Shown here: positions 55,270 to 64,000 of the stretch, piece after piece | Position numbering within the stretch: position 1 is the first letter of the stretch | Layout of the letters: each line of letters begins with the position of its first letter | Origin: Lates calcarifer | Taxonomy: Eukaryota > Chordata > Actinopteri > Centropomidae | Direction: 5' to 3' | Assembly (NCBI RefSeq): GCF_001640805.2 | Contig: NC_066853.1 | Coordinates: forward strand, 24,301,173 to 24,365,172 | Length of the DNA: 64,000 nucleotides | Made by a program: the position numbers and the translations under genes | Notes under the pieces: model-generated | What the model was told of the DNA's origin: nothing | The model's input: only the letters and a program-made list of their open reading frames with translations | The model's database searches: none

Positions 55270-55500
55270 TTGGTTATCCCTTAAAGGGGAACTCCACCAA
55301 TTTTACAAATCAAAATCTGTTTGCATGTCTCTGGAATTACTATTATGAAAAAAAGTTGTGTGCACTAAAACTTTCCATCTGGTACCATCATCAGGTCAAA
55401 GTCTTAATTTGTCTATAATTTCTGACCAGGCACCTGCACTAATGACATCCCCATGAGCCTCAGCTGCACTTTTATATTTAGTGTTAATTAGGAAATTTTA
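55270..55500 (+). repeat. Common teleost interspersed repeat ('aaaggggaactccacc' family)
   Basis: Starts 'ttaaaggggaactccaccaa', continues with 'gaaaaaaagttgtgtgcact', 'atcatcaggtcaaagtctta' and 'gacatccccatgagcctcag', and fades into 'tttagtgttaattagga'. I recognise this word order from acanthomorph genomes. Its class (probably a non-autonomous DNA transposon) is uncertain. Confidence 0.6.
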
Positions 55501-57549
55501 GCATTACAAAAACTATAATGAATAGATAGCATCAGTAATAACAACTTACACCTAACTAATGCTGTTTGTTTTTTAACATGAGCATTCTCAACCTTGAGAA
55601 GAGTTGTTTGACAAAAATCTCTATAGCCACTGATGACGACCATGAAATTAAACTGAGAGCTCTGTAAAAAGCTGGTGAGTGAACTTTGGATTAAGTCATT
55701 TTTCAAGTTGTTTTTGTTTTATTTTGCTAGTTGCCCTTGTTTTGACTCTTCTGAACAGCCTGCCAGCTGTGGCTTCAGTCAGTAGTACTGTTTCCATCAC
55801 TGTTTATGATGTCTTATTTTCCATCTCTACCTGACTGATTTAATTGTCTGCTAATCTGTGCTTGCTGTATCTGGTCTTAAGTGAACTAAAATAGTAACAA
55901 ACAAACAAAAATAGATTGTACCCGAGGAATACAGTGGGCGTGCTAAAAGACGTAACATCCTCAGAACAACAACACTTTGTTTCTTATTTCTAAACAATTC
56001 CAATACAACACAGACGATCCCTGATCCCTTCTCCAGATAGGAGTTCATATTTTTTGTAAACTATCCCATCCTCCTCTTGTCAAGTCCTGTCATATCAGTG
56101 GAAGGATTAAAAGATGTAACTACATCTGGAATACAAAATAAAAGTATCTTCCTAAGATCTGAGATTTGACACCCGGATTAAAGGTTTATTGAAAGATTAT
56201 TTGGTATTAAAGATGATTATGATATGCAGAGATCTCTGTCCTGCGCTGGACGAACAGTGGGTGCTACTGTCTGTCATATTTGCCTCTGTATTATACCTCT
56301 CATGTAATATTTCAAAACTTAAATCCAGGCAGAATTACAGAGCCTGTAAGCTGATAGACCCTGAGCTCTGGCTTTAATTTAGTTCTTATTTTTCCTTCCC
56401 TCTGTCCATCTAACCCTCCTGATACTTACAGTACAGAGAGATATGAAAAAAAAAAAAAATTGACTCAGAAAATAATTATTCCTGTCATGGTATCTTACCA
56501 CAAGGAATCATTTTAATCAGGATGTTTTGAAAGATAATACTCACGGGGTTGCAGCATTAAACATGCCACGGTTCAGCTTAGAGCAGGAAAACAGGAGCTG
56601 GCATCTGTGAGAAGAATCCATGTCATGAACAAAAGTGTTTCCATGAAGGAGGCAAGTTGGTGGCCTTCTGTTTATTTACTGACAAATGATCAGCGTAAGT
56701 TTCCAAACATAAAGAGAAGTCCTGAGCTATATGTGCATGGCTCTTGGCCAACAATGATGGAACATTTAATCATGAAATGTGCTGAACTACATTTTTTACA
56801 TTTTATGCCACTTCTGCTCCAGTGATTCCATACCATGTACTTACACCCTACTGTGCACTCTATTATGTTTTGCAATTGAGAGTGCCTGAAAAACTAGTTA
56901 GCAAGTGAGCAAAAAGTCCAAAGGTTAGCTCAAAGTAATGGCTGAAGCTAAAGTTAATGCATTTCAAAAGATACAGATGAAATAGTTAAATAGCTAAAAA
57001 TAATGGATAAATGGTTGAAATGGACAGCTAGTCTTGGATTAATCATGAAAAGCTATCTGTGTAAATATAGAAAATAATTGGCTAAAAGTAATTATTTTAA
57101 ACAGTAATAGATAGTAATGACTAAATGTTTGAAACATCCAGCTTCTGCCACACCAAGTGACAACAGAGCGAATGTAGACTCGACCAAATCGACCAAAATA
57201 CTGAGAGTTCCCCAGAATTTATGAATTTATGAAATTTAGTCTTTATTTTCTGGCCTCTCATTCTGTCTTTATTCAGAGGAGACAGTTTCTTTTGATCATT
57301 AAACAGAGATAGGCATCAGAATTTCTGCCCTTGCATAAAAAATACAGTACATCTGTTTGGATATGTGTTATTTTCTCCTGTTCCTTATTTCCACCCTATA
57401 TTCTTTGCAAAATATTGCTTGGACCATCAGAAATGACAAATCATTGTTATTGGTTTAAGAAATGCTAATGCTATAAAAACCAAGAACGTGTGGTTTCAAG
57501 AACAATCAACATTAGAGATTAAACTCAAGGCTGGGATAAATTAAGTCAA

Positions 57550-57555
57550 TTTATT
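57550..57555 (-). promoter_or_regulatory. Poly(A) signal candidate of sebox
   Basis: AATAAA on the minus strand, 268 nt downstream of the sebox stop codon. Confidence 0.6.
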
Positions 57556-57822
57556 CCCCAAAGTACGCAACACATCACTGAAAACATGAAAAACAAGGAC
57601 AAGGGTGAACCAACAACAACATAATAACTCTACATGTATACATATATGGTAGGCTTACAGTATGTTTGGTTTACTTTCTATTAACTCCAGTAACACACGG
57701 GACAGACTGAGACACAGAAAGTGTCGTAAAGGGAAATATAAGGGAATGTGAAATGGGAGCTGTGATTGCAACAATAACCAGTTTCAACACTTTCCACAGC
57801 TAACGCTCCACATCCAGGGCCA

Positions 57823-60178
57823 TCAGAATTCAAGAAAGTTAGTGACAATAGCAGCATTGTAGATCAGGTCTGAGATGTATCCCATGGAGGTCTGTGGTCC
57901 CATTTGTGGGTGGTGATGATGGTGATGGTGATGTCCTTGGCCCTGGGTTACCTCCCAGTACATCGGCTGAGGGTGAGAAGGGACTACCTGGTCCACAGAG
58001 GCATGACCTCCACCTCCAGAGCTGCCTCCGTACATAGGCTGATGAGTGCCAGGTGGAACCAAGTTCTGAGGCTTAAAGTTTCTGAAAGCCTGATATGAGC
58101 GGGGAGAGGCAGAGTGGTGAGACTGCCTGGCGATGGGCTGGGAATATGAACTGGGAAGAAAACCGGGGAGTGCTGGTCCCAAATGCTGCTGCCGGTGGTG
58201 GTCCTCCTCCCAGAGACGAGACTCTGAAGGCTTTGAGGCGCCCAATGAGGGCTGCTGGTGGAAAGATGAGGAGGATGGGGGTGATGATACAGGGTTGCTG
58301 TAGATTTGAATCCAGTCTGAGTAAATTTGTGGAATGTCCTCAGAGTGGTGGTTCTGCTCTGGCCTGAATATGTCTTGCAGAGTGGTTGGGGTGGGGAGAG
58401 TGGAGGTCATGGGTCCAGGGGACGGTGCCGCAGCCCCTCTATCTCCCAGGAAAGGCTTGGCAGACTTGGGGAGTCTGCCAGTCTTGATACTTCTGGCTCT
58501 TCTGTTTTGGAACCACACCTGTGAAAAATGGCTTTTAATGTGTGGGTCATATGAATTATACCCCACCCCCCCTCATCTGTTCAGGACCTCCCTTACACCC
58601 AGTATAAAAGCCAATTTGCTGCAGAACATTTTTACATTTTGTGGTCACTAAAAATAACTAAAACATATACATTTAAACACACTGCAATGCCACTTAGGGG
58701 ATGAGTCAAAAACATGAAACAGCTGCCTGCCATGGTCGATAACAGTTAAAGTGGTGAGAAGAAAACCGACAGTAAAGTTGTGGGTCAGAAAACCAAAACA
58801 GAATGGCAAGAGCTGAACGCTCTGTAAATGAGAGAGGTACTGCAGAGTGCATGCAAACTCACTGTAGTTTCAGCAAATCGAACAATTGATGTACAAGTTG
58901 TTATTTAATCATTTGTCAAAATAAATTATTCTATATTTACAAATATCTATTATTGCCTCTTTAAATAGACGAGGTTCTGTTTCCACCTGTGTCTGTCTGT
59001 CTGTCTGTCTGTTTGTTTGTTTGTCTGCAGGATTAAGCAAAAAGTACTGCACTTGCACCAGAGTTGGTGGAGGGATGGGGCATGAGCTAGGGAAGAATAC
59101 TTTTTTGTGCAGATCCGATTAAAGGGACGAATCCAGGATTATTTTTAATTACTTAAAAAACATTGTGAGATAGGACATTTTTCGAGATTTCGTCAACTCA
59201 GGAAATAATATCTGTATCTTGATGTAAAACATCAGACATATTTGTAGTGTTGAGATCTATGAGTTTGTACAGTTTGGTGTAGATCCAGAGAATAAACTGG
59301 ATGTGGCAGCCTATACTTCCCTTTTCCTTTTATTTTTTATTTTTTAACTAACAGAGCTAGATAGACGTATAGGGTTGTTTGGCCTTGGCGGAGGTAACGA
59401 CAACATCTAATAAATTACAGCACTGACCTGTGGGAAGCTGTTGGTCAGTCATATCATAATATTTTCAGTTTTATGGTTTCTATGAGTTTTAAAGATCATC
59501 AGAGAACCCGGAGCAGCGGCTTCACCTGTATCTTGCTCTCGGGCAGGTGTGTGTGAGCGGCCAGCCTCTCCCTCAGGGTGATGTCCGGGTAGGGAGTCAC
59601 AGCGAAGGCCTGTTCCAGCTCCGACAGCTGGGCTCGGCTGAAGATGGTCCTCTTCCTCTTCCTCTGACCCTCCATCAACCTGTCCGGCTCTGGAGAGGAC
59701 ACGGCGCTCTCACTGCGGACATCTTAGAATAAAGCAAAGAAACAAGACAAACAATTTAAAATAAAATCAAAGACATAGCCTAGTGGGTAAGAAAGGTGAG
59801 ACAATAAGGGAGGAAAGGTGTTTAAAAAATAAGTAATTGGTCGAACCATATTGTGTGTTTAGTTTCTTTTTTTCTTTGTTTGTTTGTTTTACATTTTACA
59901 GATAAAGTTAAAATCCAATTTGAAAGAATTTCATATTTTCAGGTAATATTTTTTGCTTACACCAGTGTAGGTTTAGTCTACCTGTTGGTCTACAAATCAC
60001 GCACTTGTTTTACTTTTTAAGATTTTTATTTAGATAATAATTCTGTCGGTTTGATTTCTGCTGTTATTTTTTGTAGCTGACTTCTTTTTGTCGATTAATA
60101 TCATATTGATTGAAGTTACTTTCAAAAAACGAATAATTTAAGTTTTTATGGTCAGTGAATAATTTTGTATATAGTGGT

Positions 60179-60239
<61 letters not shown>

Positions 60240-60396
60240 GAAAGAAAACACTACATTTATTTTATTATTACCTACATAAAACATTGAACTCACCTTTACA
60301 ATGATTCTGTTCTCCAAATAACGCTTTAAAATCCATCACGTCTCTCTGCTGGTTCTGCTTGAGTAAAGAGAAGTCTGAATCCATGAACAGAGCCAT
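57823..60396 (-). CDS. sebox: SEBOX-type paired-like homeodomain transcription factor, 3 exons, 331 aa
   Basis: Exons: 60294..60396, 59526..59722, 57823..58518 (996 nt with stop). The homeodomain spans residues 55-114: [20 protein letters not shown] in exon 2, then [19 protein letters not shown] across the intron. The intron falls between homeodomain positions 46 and 47, the usual site in paired-like genes. Position 50 is Gln and 51 Asn. The protein has no paired domain. The C-terminal 217 residues are rich in Ser, Pro, Gln and His, with an 8-His run at about 296-303 and a hydrophobic end [17 protein letters not shown]. Adjacency to tmem199 matches mammalian Sebox. In zebrafish the orthologue (mezzo) acts in mesendoderm formation downstream of Nodal. 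The start MALFMDSDF at 60394-60396 is chosen because a TATA box lies just upstream of it. Mammalian SEBOX is much shorter (about 190 aa), so the long tail is a fish-side difference. A Mix-type gene is the alternative. Confidence 0.88.
58519..60293 (-). other. sebox introns 1 and 2 (flanking exon 2)
   Basis: Intron 2 (58519-59525) interrupts the homeodomain and contains a (TCTG)n/(TTTG)n tract at about 58989-59028. Intron 1 (59723-60293) is AT-rich and contains a (CA)n tract at 60185-60236. No further coding sequence was seen in either. Confidence 0.85.
60185..60236. repeat. (CA)n microsatellite in sebox intron 1
   Basis: About 52 bp of uninterrupted CA repeat, some 50 bp beyond the exon 1 donor. 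Confidence 0.97.
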
Positions 60397-60473
60397 CACC
60401 CCCCCAAACAGACACAGATACACATCAACCGCTTGGCCTTCACTGATGCTGACAGCTGAGGAGGAGGTTCCAC

Positions 60474-60481
60474 CTCTTATA
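60474..60481 (-). promoter_or_regulatory. TATA box of sebox
   Basis: TATAAGAG on the minus strand, 78 nt upstream of the chosen ATG. Transcription would start near 60445 and leave a 5' UTR of roughly 50 nt. This rules against the in-frame ATG at 60576, which lies upstream of the box. Inferred from motif and position only. Confidence 0.6.
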
Positions 60482-62123
60482 CTCAGATCAAATGGGACGC
60501 CTCCCACACCCACCACTCTGCAAATCCAGGTGTTACTCACCTCTGCTTCCAACCCCCACATACTGAGGTGGTGCATTACATTAAGTGATCATCAAGAGCT
60601 CTGACTTTACAGATTTTGTGGATATGACATTCTGCTATAATCTAACAATCAACACTACTACATAATAAAATGTGTTTATATGGGTGTATGTATGTGTTAT
60701 AATAGCAGATTAAAGATCAAGGAAAAATAACACAAAATCAATTGATATATTTATTTATATAATTAATTCATGAATGAGATTTATTCAGTCATTGCTTCCT
60801 TTTGTCCACAGATATTTCAGTTAGATACAGTAAGCTGAATGATAGTCTACATGGACTAAAATTTCACAAAACTGATGAAATACTGCAGTGAGTACAGGGG
60901 TAAGAATAATATTTCTAAACACCAACGTGTTATAGAAGACATGGCTTCCATTTGTAGCCATACAGTGCTTAGACACACTGCACAGTGAACAGTGAATTAT
61001 CCTACAAAATCTTCCATGTAGGTCATAGGGCTATTTAATCTCCTAGAGTCGCAGCAACCCCTCGCCCACTGAGTGGGGTGTGACCTGAAGTGGATCAAGC
61101 TCTGTGGCAGCTCAGCATCAGTTTGTTGTTTTTAACAATCAAGAAGTGGTCATCTCACATCTAATGGCCCAGCTTCAGTTAAGATTCACATTTCAGACTA
61201 ACACTATAAGAACAAAAATTTGTTGAATCAGCCTGTTTGTCCACATGTTGAATTTTCATTTCTTTTCCCTTTTATTTTTTCATTTTTGGGCATGTCTCTA
61301 CCACATGTTCTTTCATTTCCTTGTTTTGTTTATTATCATTCAGAAGCACAATATTTCTGTGTCAAACCGCACAATTTATTGATTTCCCACATCTCACCCC
61401 ATCTCAGTAACACAATATCAGAGCATATGTAGATGCAAATATCACTCAGCAATCAGCTCCATTTTACAAAGACATCACTTTATTTTCTGTATTTTATGTT
61501 CTTGTGTGTTTTTTGCCCCACATTGTTTTTTTTTTGTTTGTTCGTTTTTTTTTTTTGTTGTTTTATTTTACTTTTCATAACCAAGCATCTATCACAAACA
61601 ATTTTAGTTTTTCAGTGACATTTGTGAAACATACATCCATTCTTTGGTGCAATGTTAAAGGCTAATTTTGACAATAAGTTTGTGACGATAAAGATTTACA
61701 CAACACAACACACATATTTCAACTCTTTGTCCAATATATGTCAACTACAAGACTACATACACACACAAGCACACATTAAAAAAAAAAAAAAGAAAACGAC
61801 TACTGTTGACAAACCAGCCCTGACCTGTTATAACAGCATGGGACTGTACACTCACAGACACAGTCTTCTCCCAGTGAGACAATGTCCAAGCTGTGAGCAC
61901 CCTCCAGATTTCGGAAGAATGTTCACTAATCCACCACCAGGGAGCAGCATAGTCTTTTCAAAGTGCTATCAACCCTGCTCTGAGTCCCCACTGAGCTCAA
62001 AGTTGGGTATAGAGAGTAAAGACCCTACAGTTGATGAACACCTGACAGCCAAAGAGGAGGCTGAAAAAAGTTTAACGTTAAAAGGAGAACTGTGGAGAAA
62101 ATCAGATCCCTGATGTTTGAGCT
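60482..62123. other. sebox upstream region and smtnl2-like 3' UTR side
   Basis: AT-rich sequence without recognisable exons. The right part should include the 3' UTR of the smtnl2-like gene. A minus-strand AATAAA at 61562-61567 is one possible end signal, 557 nt after its stop. An open frame on the plus strand at 61652-62113 is antisense to that UTR and has no known domain. Confidence 0.55.
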
Positions 62124-62291
<168 letters not shown>

Positions 62292-62475
62292 TTAATGCTG
62301 TGTGAATGATGTTTTAACCAGAACTCAACCAAAATGGAGGGTGGCATCTTGAAAAGTCACAATTTCATTGTTGTCAAGCTGAGAAAACCTGAGAGGGAGC
62401 ATTTATGGACAATGAAATTATACATTCATGCATACTTGTATAGAAATGGATCAATATGTGTCAGCTGAATCAGTT

Positions 62476-62640
62476 AAAGGTTGTTTGGTCAATTGATTAA
62501 TCTATAAAATACCAGGAAACATAAAGAAAATCAGTTTTCCAAAGTTCAAGGTGACATATTTAAATTGCAGTTTTTTTCTGACCAGAATCCAAAATGCAAA
62601 GATATCCAGTTGACAATGATATAGGACAGAGAAAAGTCCT
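62476..62640. repeat. Diverged hAT-type MITE fragment
   Basis: 'ttgtttggtcaattgattaa' followed by 'tctataaaat', 'ttccaaagttcaaggtgaca' and 'aaagatatccagttgacaat' are landmarks of the same family as 37484-37760. Confidence 0.6.
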
Positions 62641-63563
62641 TACATCTGTGATTGTGGAGCAGAGAATCTGGTATTTTTGCTGAAAACTTAACTTTGTTGT
62701 TTCATGAGTTTAAGCTCTGCATCAGTGGTAACACACACTGACAGAGCCATATCAACACAAAGTTTACAAAAAAGTTGATACCACCCTGATATACTATATC
62801 AGTCTCACTATTGTAAAGCCACATTCTGCGTCTAACATTGTGTCTTGTGCAGTTCTCAAACTCGTTTTTCCTTTACATTCTAACAAACATGTTTTGAGGA
62901 GTTCAAGGAGGATACCGTGCATAATAATTCATATACATTTATATTCTAGTAAGTCTCTGCTCTGTGATCTCTTTAAGAGGTCAAATCTAAAGCTGCCACT
63001 GTGCATGAAGGATTGACTCTGTCACCAAGTGAATATTGTTTTTCAGTCAAATCAGCTTAATTCTACAGCAGCATTATCAGTGTAAGAATAACATGTTCAT
63101 ATCTGTAAGCCCTGACATACAGCATGTGTATGTCCATGCTGTATGCCTGTATAATGTCTGATCTATAGCATGCAGCCTGTATGTGCAGTATCTGTCTGAG
63201 GAAACAATAAGCCATGGTCTGTGAAGCTATGGTGTCAGCCAAAAGGAATGCACACCTTTCACCAAACACATAAAAGAGGAAAGCATGGTGAAATAGACAG
63301 GAAGGCAGGAATGCTGCCATGTAGAATGTGTATGTGGTGTTGTCTCGTGTAAAATAGCAACTCCACAGAGGACAATGAAATAAAAGCAACAAAGAAAACA
63401 AATTAAGAAACAATCAACCACAATAAAGTTAAGACTTTGATTGCTGATGTAGTTAAAGCCCATAAATCCTTTAAGGCCAATTCAGCAAATTTCAGAAACC
63501 ACAAGTGACTCCAAGCTAACAAATGGGTGTTTGTCCTGTTGCATAATGAGAGCAGTTAGAAGT

Positions 63564-63960
63564 TAAAGGAATAGTTTGACATTTTGGGAAAAATGCTTAT
63601 TCACAGTCTCACTGAGAGTTAGATGATTGACACCACTCTGTGTGTTAAACATGAAGCTACAGACAGAATTTCCAAACCTTATTAATACCATCTCATTTGT
63701 TGAATCTGTACAGAAGCTAAAGTGGAGAAACAATGCACTGCCATTCATTTATGGGGTTATTATGTGCAAAATCATTGCTTCCAGCTGGAGTTGTGAAGTA
63801 GCAGGCCTATCTTAGCATAAAGACTGGAAGCAGGGTCTCTCTTCATACAACATTATGCCTACCAGCCCCTCTAAAGCACACTGATGATTTAACCTGTACA
63901 CAAACAAAAATGCAAAAAGGACAATTTGTGGTTTTATATGGAGTTATGGTGCTAGAACTA
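63564..63960 (+). repeat. Common teleost interspersed repeat ('aggaatagtttgacattttggg' family)
   Basis: Starts 'aaaggaatagtttgacattt' and contains 'ctgagagttagatgattgac', 'cttagcataaagactggaag', 'ctaccagcccctctaaagca' and 'caatttgtggttttatatgg' in the order known from acanthomorph genomes. Nearly full-length, moderately diverged. Confidence 0.7.
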
Positions 63961-64000
63961 TCTCGATTTGAGTTTAACCTTTTAACATGCTAACATTTGC

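Larger units (their letters stand above)
54072..57822. other. tmem199-sebox convergent intergenic region
   Basis: 3.75 kb between two genes that point towards each other. It contains the tmem199 3' UTR with its poly(A) signal, a common teleost repeat at 55270-55500, AT-rich sequence, and a sebox poly(A) signal candidate at 57550-57555. The small plus-strand open frames (for example 56189-56377) have no recognisable domain. No vitronectin gene is seen here, unlike the mammalian neighbourhood. Confidence 0.75.

Noticed and set aside
56189..56377. 62-codon plus-strand open frame with a hydrophobic centre
   Set aside because: Too short, no initiation context or splice evidence, and no known family.
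61652..62113. 153-codon plus-strand open frame ending just before the smtnl2-like stop codon
   Set aside because: Antisense to the probable 3' UTR, includes a poly-Lys run from an A tract, and has no domain.

Overview
This window is nuclear DNA from a ray-finned fish, most likely a spiny-rayed (acanthomorph) teleost. The genes are split by GT-AG introns. The encoded proteins match vertebrate LRRC75A, POLDIP2, TMEM199, SEBOX and a smoothelin-like gene. The spaces between exons hold dispersed repeats typical of acanthomorph genomes: an L2/Maui-type LINE tail, tRNA-headed SINEs, several MITE families and abundant (CA)n. The species cannot be named from the sequence.

Layout. Positions 1-39,170 are one large minus-strand gene, lrrc75a. 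Exon 1 is at 38,922-39,170, exon 2 at 28,179-28,307 and exon 3 at 11,548-11,660. The last, LRR-coding exon is not in the window and must lie beyond the left edge. Its introns carry the transposon content, including a damaged piggyBac element (17,443-20,037) with a second small piggyBac-type element inserted into it, and a decayed LINE (36.1-37.1 kb) wrapped around a dead mariner transposase. A CpG-rich stretch at 39.5-40.2 kb probably holds the lrrc75a promoter. Positions 43,126-51,026 are poldip2, minus strand, complete in 11 exons (377 aa). Head to head with it, across 754 bp, is tmem199 (51,781-54,071, plus strand, 6 exons, 199 aa). sebox lies at 57,823-60,396, minus strand, 3 exons, 331 aa, with its own TATA box. 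The terminal exon of a smtnl2-like gene (62,124-62,250, minus) enters from the right edge.

The genes do not form a pathway. POLDIP2 is a mitochondrial/nuclear adaptor protein, TMEM199 an ER factor for V-ATPase assembly, SEBOX a paired-like homeodomain regulator, SMTNL2 a calponin-homology cytoskeletal protein, and LRRC75A is poorly characterised. What links them is conserved gene order. In mammals POLDIP2, TMEM199 and SEBOX are neighbours on human 17q11.2, while LRRC75A and SMTNL2, as I recall, lie on 17p, so this teleost block combines parts of both arms.

I found no previously undescribed biological system. The most informative signal is the nested transposon. The inner element sits exactly at a TTAA inside the cysteine-rich tail of the outer transposase, and removing it with one TTAA copy restores the reading frame and the Cys/His pattern.
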